A stretch of 64,000 nucleotides of DNA from Monarcha castaneiventris obscurior (taxonomy: Eukaryota; Chordata; Aves; Passeriformes; Monarchidae). Position 1 is the first letter of the stretch. Each line of letters starts with the position of its first letter. The translations under genes were made by a program, and so were the position numbers. The stretch is from assembly GCA_026261815.1 (NCBI GenBank), contig JAMPIT010000230.1:2303501-2367500 (forward strand), given 5' to 3'. The notes beneath the pieces are model-generated. The model saw only the letters and a list, made by a program, of their open reading frames with translations, was not told the origin of the DNA and searched no databases. This document shows positions 50,841 through 63,236 of the stretch, piece by piece.

Positions 50841-53800
50841 AGAAACTGCACTGGTAGGTGTTTATCCAGCCCATCCAAACACAAAACTTTTCCTTGGAAT
50901 GGGGTGATGAGTGAGAAGTGGAGAGTGGGGGACAAAGTGCTGGCCTTGTACTTAAGAAACAGCAGTAGTCCTCTAAAATGTCCAAGTTGGATTTTCCTAA
51001 GGACTTAAATCTGTTAGATCTGTTCACCATCACTGGCAGTTAAATAGAAGGAAATGGTGATCAGAAACAGAGCATTTTTTTCTGCTTATTGAAGCTGAGT
51101 AGGTGACAGCAGAAGCTTTTGGCAAGGTACAGAACAGAAAAGAGGGAATTCCTGTACTATTTCATAACGTGTTGCTGTGAGCTGCTTTCTCATTTTTTTT
51201 CTTATTTCAGGTGAAGAGGTGAACACATTCTTTATTCCCATGTTAAAGAATATACTAAATGCACATTAAACAAAGTTAGTTTACCCTTTATTTTTTCCAG
51301 GTCCAGGTGCTCACAGGAAATATCAGTGAGTGGCCCTTGACAAGGATGTTGATAGAAGTAATTTGGGACTCAGAATTGGTTATAATCCATGCTAAAACTA
51401 GATTGAAACACAAATAAGGATGTTTTATATATTTATGCTCCTACTAATTTTTCTATTTTGAGAAACTTCTCATAAATGCCCGTTATTGACTTTGATAGTA
51501 TTTTACTGAGCAGTTTCATCAGTTTCAATTCTACTTTTGTGGATTGTTGGATATGTTATGGTCAATAGCTCGATGGCTGTTACCTCGCTGCATTTAAAAG
51601 GAACTCTGTGCTTTTAGGGTGCTGAAAAGAGTTCTGAAATTCACAAAAATGGAGCCAAATGGTACACATACATACACATACCAATTATACACAATGAGTT
51701 GTGTATAAGGCTTGAATTGGTATTTTGTTTTTCAATCTAAAAGTCTAAATTTGTTAGTTATCATCCCTAGTGGTTAGTCAGTACCCCAGCAAGCATTTTG
51801 TAATCCATGACTCTGAAACATTGCATTAATAGACTCATTTTTGGCAGTACTTTGCTATTCTAGAAAATGGTCTGAAAACGCTTTACCGTAAGAAATTGTA
51901 GTAGCAAATTGTACTTTAGAAGTTTCCAGTGTCTGTTTCACTCGTTGTTCATCCCTTTCTAGTACTTTGCAGGACACTTGTTCAATAAATTTCATCAGTA
52001 TATCTGGAATTCCTTGGGTTTTGACATAAAAATATTCTGTGGCATTTTTGTAGTACCCTTAAGCCAGCAAGACTAACCTCAAACAATGCCTAGCTTTGTA
52101 CACTGAATGCAGTTCTCACGATGGGAAAACGAAGTAATTTCCACTTAAATTTAAAATAGAAAGTTGAATTTTAATGTGTTTATGTATCCTTGGTCCTGTA
52201 GAAAGTGGTACTTTAGTAACTGAAGGTACCAGGGCATTTGTATCTGATATTGACGGACTGCTCTCTACTACAGGACCAGAGATATCAAAACCTGTCCAAC
52301 TCTTAATTTAATTTAAATGCAAGTTTCTTTGATATGCTGTACTGGAAATTAACAGATCAGAACTGTAGCCTTGCGTCTGTCTCAGCAGCATATTGACATA
52401 GTACATATTGACATACAATTTCTTTGCACTAACTTGTAGTTACACAGCCAAGTTTGTTCTGTCAGGTTCTAGAAAAAATGTCGTGCTTAGGCTACTTCTA
52501 AGAAAACTTGTTCTGTATCTTCCCTCCCAGATTCGGTTACTGGGGAAACTTTTGTGTCCCATGCAAAAATTGAAATTATTTCTAAGGATAACACTTTACC
52601 TCAGTGTCTTGCCTTGAAAATTCAGCTAATTCAGCAGTATATGAAGCCGTGGCTGAGTTCAGCTGAGCTTCAGGAATTCCAGGTAGTCACTGTCTTTTTC
52701 ATGTAACTTTAGTCCTTTGTATCAGAAGAATTTTTCAGTCACATCTTCTTAGCTTCCATTTTCCTAACCTGAGTCACAATCTATAAATACTTGGCAGTTG
52801 ATCAAAGGCCAAAAAATCTGGTGTTCCATGTGAGCACAGGTATGTTTCTGGTACAGAATTCATATTCATGAACGTCCATGAATATTTGTCCTGTTATGAC
52901 TTCTGGTCACAGTTGCTGGAGTGAGTGTGTTGCATCTTTTTGCTCTTGATCACTGCTTTTGTCAGATTCTTTCTTTTTTTTTTACATTCAGCTCTGAAAC
53001 CCTTAATACTAAAATGACATTTGTATTTGCTAAAACCATTTTCTTTGCTTCATTTATTTCACTTGACGTAGTTCCCTAAATGCTGAGTTTCTCTGTCGTC
53101 CTTAAAACTGCTTTGAAGATAAAATTGATCTTCTTAGAATTATTAAAAATTGAAAATAAAAAAAGAACATCTTGATTTTCAATTTGTCCTTTGAGCTTTT
53201 GATTGGAAATGGGTCTATGTGGTTTGGCTGAGTAACAGTTCTTTGGTTATATATTTCCATTTTGTTACCATGGTAAATTCTGATCTCTGAGCTGCGGTTC
53301 CTGATCTGATCTGAACATGCTTGGGAAGTCCCAGAGGAGGAAAAAAAAATCCTCCCAAGTCCCATAAACCCCAACAAAATCATTGCACAATCATTCTTGC
53401 TTGCATATTCTTTTTAAATAAATATATCTGCATCTAAAGAAGAGAGCTGTAATTGCAAGAGAGTATTGATTCTCTACCATGGTCCACATGTGAGCTCACA
53501 AAAAGGAGTAGCACAGCTGGACTTCTGCAATCAAAATTCAGACTGTCTTAAAGACTTGGCAGTGACTAAAAGCGTTTATTAAATGGGAGTAATCAGTTTT
53601 GACACGAATCACAAAGGACAAATCCTCCTGTAATGCGTCAAAGTTTTCTTCATCTTCTGTGGATGAGAACTGATGTCATGTAAATTGCTGTCACCTACAG
53701 TATGGTGGGAAATTCAGGCATTAGTAACTGAATACTTACAGTGATTTGCCTTCAGTCACCTCAGTGCTTCTCATTGCCACCCTTCCCCTTTGGCAGGGTT

Positions 53801-54195
53801 TTAAGCCTCAAGCAGAGTAGTTGAAAATACAACTGGACAAAGCATTGAGCCAGATTCAGTATTGGCCTTGCTCAGTGGAGAGAGGGTGGATCTGATGAGC
53901 CTTAGAGGTGGGACATGTGGAACTAAATTCTGTTTTCAGGAAGTACAGAGGAGCAGTAACTGAGGTGCAAGGCTGCTGATGCTTTAATCTACAGTGAGAA
54001 ACAATTAGATGATTGCCAGAGTTGTGACAGAGATGTGATTTTGACTCTTCCAAGCTGGAAAGGCAAAGGAAGAAAGTACCTCTTCTGTAACCTGAATTGC
54101 AGAGGGTAGATCCAGATTCAGTAGTTGATCTTTATTGTGTTTGTTTTCCATTACTCTTTTTGTAAATCAGTGTGCTTCTAGTTGGTTTTGCCTTA

Positions 54196-54780
54196 TATCC
54201 TGGGTGCCTCAAACACAGCAGGACCAGCTGGTCAGAAGAGATGATTGTCCTGCTGTGTTCAGTGTTGGTGTGGCCTCACCTGGAGCACTGTGGGCAGTTG
54301 TGGGACCTGCAGTTTAGGAAGGATGAGAAGGTCCTTGGGTGTGTCCAGAGGAGGGCAACAAAGCTGGTGAAAGGGCTGCAAGGAAAGCCCTGAGAGGAGC
54401 TGCTGAGGGCTTTGGGCTTGTCTGTTTTGGGGAAAATGAGGCTGAGGGGAGACCTCATTGCTCTCTACAGCTTCCTGAGAAGGAGAAGTGGAGAGTGAGG
54501 TACTGAGCTCTTCTCCCTGGGATCCAGTGGCAGGATATGTGGGAATGGTCCAAAGCCATACTGCAGGGGTTTAATGGGACATTAGGATGCATTTCTTTGC
54601 GAAAAGGGTGCTCAAACACTGGAAGAGGCTTCCTGGAGGGATGGTTGATGCCCCAGGCTTGTCAGTGCTCAAGAGGCATTTGGGCAGTGCCCAAGGCCTT
54701 ACAATGGTCAACCCTGATCGGGCAGTTGGGCTGGATGGTCACTGTAGATTCTTTTCAATTGAAATATTCTAGTCCTATTC
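54196..54780 (+). mobile_element. CR1 LINE 3' segment upstream of SCN11A exon 1
   Basis: About 580 bp of sense CR1 (cctcacctggagcactgtgg, ccagaggagggcaacaaagc, ggggagacctcattgctctc), ending about 160 bp before the sodium channel start codon. Diverged, no intact frame. Confidence 0.93.
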
Positions 54781-54941
54781 TACTCTATTTTATTCTGTTT
54801 TGATACGGAGTTTCAAAGAAGTAAAAAATCATTTATCTAATAGATATTAAAGCTGTGTGTTATTTCTGGTATTTTCTAATCGTCAAGAGCTTTCTTTCTT
54901 AAGTTACCTCTAGCACTGGAAACAAACACTCAGAAGGAAAA

Positions 54942-55214
54942 ATGGATCCCTTGTTTTGGCCATCAGAAACTAACAGCTTCCGACGTTTCACCCCCGAGTC
55001 CTTGGCAGCAATTGAGGAAAGGATAGCCAACAAAAGAAAAGAGCAAGTCGAAGTGAAAGGGAAGAATAAGGACCAAGGAGTTGAAGAAGATAAACTTACT
55101 CCTCAGCTTGATCTGAAAATCTGCAAAAAGCTGCCTTCTCTGTATGGGGACATTCCTGCAGATCTTGTTGGGGAACCCCTGGAGGATTTTGATCCATACT
55201 ACAGTGATCACAAG
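54942..55214 (+). CDS. SCN11A: SCN11A first coding exon
   Basis: 273 nt, codons 1-91, phase 0 exit. Starts [20 protein letters not shown] and ends [12 protein letters not shown]. Contains a Lys/Glu-rich stretch ([20 protein letters not shown]). Donor gttaaa is weak but gives the expected phase. Confidence 0.93.
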
Positions 55215-58200
55215 GTTAAAGCTTCCCAATTTTTTTATTTTTGCCTGCTGAACCTCTTAAGGGATAGTAAAAGCTCTGTTTAGGAGATGCTGGTGTTTAA
55301 TGGTTCTGTAGATAGACCTTTGAACTTTACTGACAGCTTTTGGGGGGAGGAGTGCTAAGGTATTATGGACTCTGTAGGTGCTCTGTATTATGGAATGAAG
55401 ATGTATTTTAAGTTCCAGTCAAGAATCAAAATTAATTACGAAAACATGATATGTGATTGGTACACTTTAATAGTGAATATATTCTGGGATAAGTGATGCT
55501 TTGTTTTCCAGAGCAGTTTCTCTGGTGCCTGTGGGGCTGAACTCCCTGTTGTACAAACAGTTCCTGTTCAACAGTAGATCATGCTGGAATGGCAGATGCT
55601 TTCACTGAATTACAAATATTATACAAATTAAGGGAGGCACATTTGAGACTATTTCCAGTACTCTGTGTAGCAAACCCATGTATTTTCATTGCCTTAAATT
55701 AATTTTCTGTAACTTTATGTCTCACTGGCTTAGTTTATTGTGCCATATTTATATTGCACATACTCCGTGCTATTCCAAAGTGGTTGGTGATGCTGACTAT
55801 AGCAGTATAAAGTACATAGTCTAGGAATCCCTTCTAAATTAAATACTTAAGTCAAATGATTACTACTGTCAAGGAGGACTTGCTCTGAAGAGCAGAAGGT
55901 TCCATCCAGTCCCAGTTCCTGTTTTAATGTATACCAGCAAGGTGCTGGACTGTAATAATTTTATCAGAAAACATGCTTTAGGCTTTGATCTTCCAGATAC
56001 TTTTTTTTCAAAGTAATCAGAGTGATACTTTTGATGAAGAGAAACTAAGGTTGATTGAGTTGAAGAAATTTATATTAAAGTTAGGAAACTGTGTTTTTCC
56101 TTCAAGTGATTTCATTTTTGCTGTATGGAAAAAGTGCTGAGCTGCATGGACCTTAAGGTAGCTTAGTGGGAATTTACAGTGTTACTTGACAATGTAGACT
56201 TATTTCGAAATTAAAATTTGTGCATTGACTGTCCAGGATACAATGTGTATTTTGTAAATAATCTCTTGTAGCCTAGAAAACTGTCCACGAGTAAGGTATT
56301 AAGACCATTTTTACAGTCCCAGAGTAGTAATTTAATTACTTTGACCAAGTGAATATGATTACTTGCTCTTCATACTAATTCCCATTACGGCTTCTTCCTC
56401 TCAGGCAATAAAGAACTCCTACAGAGCTGCTGTCCTTCCTTCAAAATGTCTATAATCAGGTCACAGGTCCAAGTAAGAAGAAAGGAAAGCTGTACTCCTA
56501 ACTGTAGTTACATATAGCTCTAGATGCAGACTTGAAAAACTGAACATTAACTTTTTGCAGAAATTTGTAATTCGTTTAAATGTTTCATATACTATGAATC
56601 TTTTGTTTTATAGACTTTTATGGTGATAAATAAAAGGAGGACTATTTTCCGGTTTACTGCCACACCTGCCTTGTTTATATTTGGTCCTTTTAATCCAGTC
56701 AGAAAAGCAGCAATTAAAATTCTGGTCCATTCATATCCTTTCATTGGTTTCCCTGATTTGAATCTTAAAATATTCTGTGCCATTTTCTGTCATTCTGGTC
56801 CTCTGTTTCTGCTTTTTCTGATTTTATTTGGAATTATTGATTAGTGGGAATAGGCCTTTTTAGGTGAACATATCTGAACATGTTAAACATATTATGTCCC
56901 ACTAATGTTCTAACTTCCAAAATTGTCTGCACATGCAGATAATTCATTTTTATATTCAGAATATGAATTTTACCCATCTGAGAAAGTTTGATCTTGGTGG
57001 GATTCTTGGGATGGTCCTGTGCAGGGATGCGAATTGGGTTTCAGTGATCCTTGTGGGTCCCTTCCAGCTCAGGATATTTTGTGATTCTGCTGTAGGTTTC
57101 TTTGGAAAACACATGAAAAGTTCTGAGCATATGCAAATGAAAAGTAATTATTTGAATGCTTGTGTGGTTTTTGTGTGTGGAAATCAGCAGCTTTTATGAA
57201 CTTCATTTTTTATAATGTAGCTTTTTTCCTTAACTTACTGTTCACATTTTTTGTTGGCATTATTATATGTACTGTGTTACTCAATTGCATGGCTATGACT
57301 GTCCCTAAGCTTCTTGAACAAGCCTACTGGACTGAGTGAGTACCTCAGTGGCCACATATTCACTATTTTTCCAAGGATATTAACATGCAGGCCTGAAAAA
57401 TTTAAATAATGTGTTGATCTAATTCTGGGGCTTGCAAATTCTCAGATCGACCTCTGAGGAAGACTGAGGATTGTTATTATATCACACAGTCTTTTGTGGA
57501 GCTTCAGTGCCTTTTCTTAGAGACTCTCACCATATGCCCTTTTTTCTGTGTTGCCTAATTTTGCCATCTGGTGTAACATAGGAGGTTGGCCCATTTTTCC
57601 TTTTGAGGATTAAATCTTTTAGAGAGACTTTACAGTAGGATTTTAACTTAATATCTATTCTACAGCAATAACCTGAATGTCTGTTACAGTTGCCTCGTGC
57701 AAAAGCTTTAAAGGAATAAATACTCAGTCTATTCTTTCCTCCTGTTTCCTGGTGACTCTCCTAAGTCAGTTGTTTCCACTAGGAAGTCATTTATTTGTAA
57801 TGTCTTGCTTCCTTTTGTACTTGTGCACTGTCTCCAGTGTAACTTGAGTTAATGTTCCAGAATTAAATCTGGAAAATGTGCCTGGAGCCTCAGAAGTTCT
57901 GTAATTTTAATTACTTTTATTTTGGGGTAAGCATGGTGATAACTTAATTTTCTGTAGGGTTTCTTTCAGATACACTGTATTTGTCAGAATAAATACATAA
58001 AATGTGCAGACTTTACTGGCTGAAATAAATCTTTGCTGTTATCGTTCTGCCAGAATGGTGAGGCTTTGAAATTTTCCAGCCTGCTTTAGAACATAAACAC
58101 AGTCTTAAAAATGTTTCCTAAGGAAATGTGAGCTATCCTTCATCCAGAAATAGCATCATATGCTCATGTGAATGTTTGTGTTTGTAGATTTACATGGAAA

Positions 58201-61200
58201 ATTTACTAAACTTCAGGAAGACATCTTGTCCCCACAGTGCTTCTGAAAGTAATGCAACCTGTCCTATTTTGCTTCACATTTTTTGCCTTTATCTCCATGC
58301 AGGGACTAAATCAGAGAAAATATAGAAATGTGCCTGAATGTGTATCAGTCTCATTAATATTTTTATTTCTGTAACTTTAATACACACTTTCCTCCTCAGA
58401 TATGTTTTCAATGCCATATATACTACTGAAATATTGATAAAAATAGTAGCGAGAGGATTTGTTTGGAATGAATTTACCTTTCTTCGAGATCCATGGAACT
58501 GCTTGGATTTTTCTATTACTATTGTAATGTAAGTAAAACTCAGTTGTTCTTTTACACTCAGGGGACAAAACCACAGAGAAAATACTGTTTGGTGTTGCTG
58601 AAATTCCTTGCAGTTGTTGGCATCCTCCTGCTAAATGTGCTTGAATCCCAATTTGCATGTGTGCAATGAGAAAAACAGACTTTAAAGTAAGACCTAAATG
58701 AAAAGCTCTCTTAGAATTGTGTGATTGTTCTCAATTTAGTCCATATTTAAGCTTTGTCAAGAGGCAATTGCATAGACAGCCCAAACCAAGCCTACCTCTT
58801 TATGCTGTCTTAGTTGTACTCTGGATCAGATGAAACTCATTCAAGAAGGGTCCAAACTGGGTCACAAGGTGTTGAATGACTTGGTGATAAATAACAGATG
58901 AAATCCCAGTGTCAAGTGATGCTCAAGGAAGAACAGACCTTGCTTTACATGCAAATTCACGGGCTCTGAAATAGCTTTCCCTTGTTGGGAAGATGATGGT
59001 GGAGTTTAAACAGCTTTGTAAAAACACCGCTCCAGCCTGGAGTCATGGTCAGAGAGGGAGGTAGAAAATAGACATGGTGGGTAAGAAGTAAAGAAGCAGA
59101 ACACACATTATTTCACTGTGTGGCCTGTATTTTAATTCAGGGTTTTGTGTAGTTTTGCTCCTCACATGTCAAAAGATGTCAGAAGTAAAAAAGATGCATG
59201 AAAATGTATATCTGTAATTCCACATAACAAAAAACTAAACAGAGTAAAACTCATATGAAAAAGCAATCACAGACCAGGAACACAGTTGAAGTGTATGGCA
59301 CAGAGCCAGAAAGAGGATAAATAATATTTTTTTTCCTACAGTGAGAGCTAAAGGCACCAAATGAAGTTGTCAGGTGGCAGAATAACAAAAAGGGAGCAGT
59401 TTGTAACACTACATGTAGGTTTTTCCTCATTTGTAAATAATAGGTTATGTACACAGGTGTCAGCACACACATCTATGTGTAGATGAACAATTATTCTTAT
59501 GGGTAATGATGAACTGCTTAGGAGTTTGAATATTGTTGATCTTCAGCACCTATCACTAGATAGTTACTGGTAGTTACAACTATCACAAGACAGTCCAACA
59601 GGTGCATGAAAAATTTCATTTAGGGTCCTTCTTCACTAGCTGCACCCCTAATTAATTTGTGTTCAACTTTACAATATAGTATCTCCACCTGTTTTTTTCC
59701 ATGTCTTACAGTACAACAAAGAAAACTATTTGGAAATTAGCTCGACTGCTTACTCAAGTGTAATTATTGAGTTATTATGGAGTTATAATTAAGGTACTTG
59801 AGAATTATTCAGTCTTACAAACGAGGCAAAGCCAATGTACTCTAATCTGCTGCTGACCAAGTCATGCTATGAGGGGGAGGTTGCCTTTCCAACCATTGCT
59901 GTCTCAGATTTTGTTATTGAGACTTTTTATTTTAAGGAATTCTGTTACCAGTTATGACCTTGTCATGAGATGGGTCACAATTCATGTCCTTTCTGACATG
60001 AAAGAAGTCTTAGAAAATACCAGGTAACCTGTTAAAGTGCTGTATAGAACATGCAATGCTTTAAAATACTGATTTTCTGAAATTTTCTAATTGTTTAAAT
60101 GTTAAAATTGAAACTAGTTGCAATACTGAAGTTCTCATTGGCTGTTGAATGTTAGAAAGACTCATGTGGTACAGAACAAACATACTATAAATCTGCTGTT
60201 GCTCAACTTCCTTCTCCTGAAGCGTGTGTTTTGTTTTGAGATAGCTGCAACATACATTTTCATGAAAGAAGCCTCAGTGTGAGAGTGTGGTTATGACATT
60301 GAAGGTTTTAAATTTATTTGACATTTTGATGGATAAACTCTTCCAAAGTTAAAGCATCCAAATCCACACTAAGTAGGAGCTTACTGTATTTCTTTTCAGA
60401 GGCACTGCTCCAAAGCCCCATTCCTTTATATCCATACCTAGAAATGGACTTAGATTCCTAATTTTAGGCATATATCTTAGGACATATTTGACCTATTTAT
60501 TTTCTGCAGTGTATTCACTACTGCCTGCTCCATAAGGAAATGCTTTGAAAAGCTCCATCTTTGTCATTCATTTCAGTGTGGGTTAATTTCACAGGTACAT
60601 TACAGCATTTCAGAGAGTTGGCAACGTTTCAGTTCTTCGAACTTTCAGAGTACTGAGGACTTTGAAAGCTATTTCAGTAATACCAGGTAAGGAACAACAC
60701 ATCTCTAGAGGGCTGGAACATAGTTGATGGATAGGCCAGCTTAAACCACGACAACACCTTACTGATAATTGCTCTGCTTCACCAGGATGCAAATTCTAAT
60801 TCCACTCCTGTTCTTTTCTTCCAGTTCTTTGGTCACTTTTTGTGACCCCAAGGAATCCCAAGGTGTGACTGTTTTGCACCCTCAGCAGCATCCTAACACA
60901 ATTTTTTAAATCACCTTTCCTTCAAATGGTTTTGACAAAGGCAGATTTATTTTCTTCATTTTTTTAATACCATCACTGCTGTTCATTTTTATTTAGCCCA
61001 GTGCCTTTGTCTCTTTAGTTTGTCTCCCTGGAGCAGCCCACTGTATGTGATATTTTCTCTTAACATAAAATATCTGAAGTAACATATTTCTGGTTTCATG
61101 TTCTACCTCATTAGCTTAACCTTCTCTGGTTTATTTCCCAGAATGCTGATTTCACAATTTGAGATTTTCACTTGTTTCTTTACTGACCACAGCCACTGTC

Positions 61201-63236
61201 TGGATTGTGTGTAATACTTTCAACAGTATGTTGCATATGCCATCCAGATAGTCAATATTTTTGTAAGTCGGGTCCTTAATTAGGATACCAAAGTATGATT
61301 TCAGAGTCCAGCTGCAAAAATTCACTTTCAAATCTATTAATTACTATATATCTCATGGTCATAGTATATATTAACTTTACCATTTCCATGTAATTGCAAA
61401 TATATTTTTGATTTTGATGTGGAATTATAGCAGGAAATAAACATTGAAGTTGTTTAATTTTAGTATCAAAGCTACCCATCAATGCTTTTCCTTTGTCATT
61501 AACAAACTTGCAACTGTCGTGTCTTGTCATGCAGGAAAATCATTGCATTCCTTTTCTCACTTTCCATGTTATTGGATCTGATTTTCCTAGGTCTGAAAGT
61601 CATCGTAAATTCACTTGTTGAGTCTGTTAAGAAACTCGGGGATGTGTTGATCCTGACTGTATTTTGCTTGAGTATATTTGCACTAATTGGCCTCCAGCTT
61701 TTTATGGGAAATTTAAAATCCAAATGTGTCCTCAATAAAACTCTGTACAATGATTCATTATGTAAGGATCCCAAGATATATGTACCCAATGATGAAGGTA
61801 AATGTTTTTCTTTTTTCCCTTTACAAAATCTGTGTATCTTCCTATGTATGTCTTGATTTTTCACAGAGATGTTAAATACAGTTTGCATGTATTCCTGCCA
61901 AGAAGGTTTGTCCTTCCATTTGCACAAATAGTAGTATGAAGTCTGTGGGACAACTGAATTTGAAATTAGTGCATCCTGAAGTTGGAGAAAGATCAGCAAT
62001 CTGTGGGATAGAAGAGACTTGAGTTTTCTATAAGCACTTTCTTCTTTATCTGTGCATTGCACAGGAATCCTGATTTTAGGGGTACTGCACAGAGAATTAT
62101 TTTTTCCATCACTTATTCTGTATTTCATGGATTTTGCCTACTTCTCATAGGGATTCTTTTTTTACCAAAGATCAAATAAAATCTTACATTGTTAGTTGTG
62201 CAGCAAATTGTTACTATTAATTTTAAATTGTCAGAGAGACAGATGAGCTGAGAATCAGTCCTGTATGCCCTTCATTGGGAAAGGATCTTTCACAGAGTTT
62301 TGATCCATCAGAGTGTTTATAAAGTGAAGCAATGTTTGGTTTACTGTCAGAAAGCTGTAGAAACTGACAACTTCTGATTTTATGATTCCTTGATTTTATT
62401 TTTTTTTATTAGAGCTCTGCTACAGACAGAATGACTCTCCTGAAATATTGCTCTGTGGGTACAGTGTAAATCCCAAGTAAGTGAACAAAGCAGTTCTAGT
62501 ACTTTCTTAATTTTTTCCTCCAGATGTACAGTGGTTTTATGTTTGCTCTAAAGGAATGGTGATGATTTTTCAGGAGGAAGAAATGGGTTGGTGGGTGTGT
62601 TATTAAATTAAAAGCCAGATGATTCACACCAGAGAAAGAATGAAGTACAAGGATGCAGCCAGTTTTATATGTACTCTGTTGCTAACCACTGGGAGTACAA
62701 TGGTAAGGCAGAATGATATCAATGAGAAGGGGAACAGATCAGTAAAGACTTTTTACATCTTAAACTCTCCTCTCCTCATCTTGGTGAATTATCTAGAAGC
62801 AAAGGTCTTTCCATTTTTCCCTTCTCTGTGTATTTGTTTGGACATATCCTACATCAGTGAGAGTCTTTGTCCAGTCCCAAACTAAGGTTTCTGCCTAGTT
62901 TTTTTTACTAGACAAATGGCTTTGTGAGATGGTCAGATATCAATCAGCCCTTTTGGCAGGAATATTTTGGGGAATATGAAACATAACTTCAGACAAACTG
63001 AACAAATCTTTATTTGTTGCTGTGTATCGGATGATTTCAGCTACCATTGCATCTCCACATAAATGTTGTTTAACATTTCTTTTGTGGTTAGTCATGAGTG
63101 TCCAGCAAACTACACCTGTGAGAAGATTGGGAAGAACCCTGACTTTGGTTATACAAGTTTTGACCATTTTGGCTGGGCCTTCCTCTCTGTGTTCCGTCTG
63201 ATGACCCAGGACTACTGGGAGCGTCTCTACAGACAA
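54942..63236 (+). CDS. SCN11A: SCN11A-type voltage-gated sodium channel alpha subunit (Nav1.9 orthologue), 5' part: N-terminus to domain I pore loop
   Basis: Pore-forming subunit of a plasma-membrane Na+ channel. Eight exons join in phase: 54942-55214, 56614-56732, 57246-57335, 58400-58528, 60595-60686, 61591-61797, 62413-62476, 63092-63236, giving 373 codons. N-terminal [17 protein letters not shown] is followed by a family-typical cytoplasmic region. S1 ([17 protein letters not shown]), S2 ([20 protein letters not shown]), S3 ([13 protein letters not shown]), S4 with three Arg and a Lys ([11 protein letters not shown]) and S5 ([20 protein letters not shown]) follow. The pore loop ends [15 protein letters not shown], with the selectivity Asp at 365 and Tyr at 366. 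FIFGPFN in exon 2 and the position next to WDR48 favour SCN11A over SCN10A and SCN5A. The rest of the gene is outside the window. A splice acceptor at 54913 suggests a non-coding 5' exon upstream. Confidence 0.93.
56614..56732 (+). CDS. SCN11A: SCN11A coding exon 2
   Basis: 119 nt, phase 0 to 2. [20 protein letters not shown], then [20 protein letters not shown]. Ends at a non-GT donor, ATATCCTTTC (U12-type). Confidence 0.95.
56733..57245 (+). other. SCN11A: U12-type AT-AC intron (SCN11A intron 2)
   Basis: The intron begins ATATCCTTTC at 56733 and ends in AC at 57244-57245, with a perfect U12 branch-point motif TTCCTTAAC at 57226-57234 about 12 nt from the end. Only these borders join exons 2 and 3 in phase. 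It contains a CR1 fragment. Sodium channel genes are known to keep an AT-AC intron here. Confidence 0.95.
56997..57088 (+). mobile_element. CR1 LINE tail inside the AT-AC intron
   Basis: Sense CR1 tail (tgggattcttgggatggtcc, gtgggtcccttccagctcag), ending about 140 bp before the branch point. Confidence 0.85.
57246..57335 (+). CDS. SCN11A: SCN11A coding exon 3 (S1)
   Basis: 90 nt, phase 2 to 2. [20 protein letters not shown] then KLLEQAYWT. Donor gtgagt. Missed by simple frame scanning because there is no AG acceptor. Confidence 0.95.
58400..58528 (+). CDS. SCN11A: SCN11A coding exon 4 (S2-S3)
   Basis: 129 nt, phase 2 to 2. [20 protein letters not shown], then [17 protein letters not shown]. 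Acceptor cctcctcag, donor gtaagt. Confidence 0.96.
60595..60686 (+). CDS. SCN11A: SCN11A coding exon 5 (S3-S4, voltage sensor)
   Basis: 92 nt, phase 2 to 1. [20 protein letters not shown] then [10 protein letters not shown]. Carries the S4 charges. No second (5N-type) copy was seen in the flanking introns. Acceptor ttcacag, donor gtaagg. Confidence 0.96.
61591..61797 (+). CDS. SCN11A: SCN11A coding exon 6 (S4-S5 linker, S5, extracellular loop)
   Basis: 207 nt, phase 1 to 1. [20 protein letters not shown], then [20 protein letters not shown], and an extracellular loop with an NKT glycosylation sequon. Acceptor ttcctag, donor gtaaat. Confidence 0.96.
62413..62476 (+). CDS. SCN11A: SCN11A coding exon 7 (extracellular loop)
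   Basis: 64 nt, phase 1 to 2. [20 protein letters not shown]. Too short for simple frame scanning. Accepted from exon phase, acceptor ttattag and donor gtaagt; its length is the usual one for this exon. Confidence 0.9.
63092..63236 (+). CDS. SCN11A: SCN11A coding exon 8 (domain I pore loop)
   Basis: 145 nt, phase 2 to 0. [20 protein letters not shown], then [20 protein letters not shown] and ERLYRQ. Carries the domain I selectivity Asp, a following Tyr and the outer-ring Glu, plus an NYT sequon. Acceptor gtggttag, donor gtgggt. Confidence 0.96.

Larger units (their letters stand above)
40701..54195. other. Intergenic region between the WDR48 promoter and SCN11A
   Basis: About 13.5 kb with no supported coding gene. 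It contains CR1 fragments at 40993, 41440, 43292 and 44121, TA and TATGA simple repeats, and A-rich tracts. Any 5' non-coding exon and promoter of SCN11A could lie here but I cannot place them. Confidence 0.6.

Noticed and set aside
61499..62128. 209-codon minus-strand frame
   Set aside because: Antisense shadow of SCN11A exon 6 and its flanking intron.
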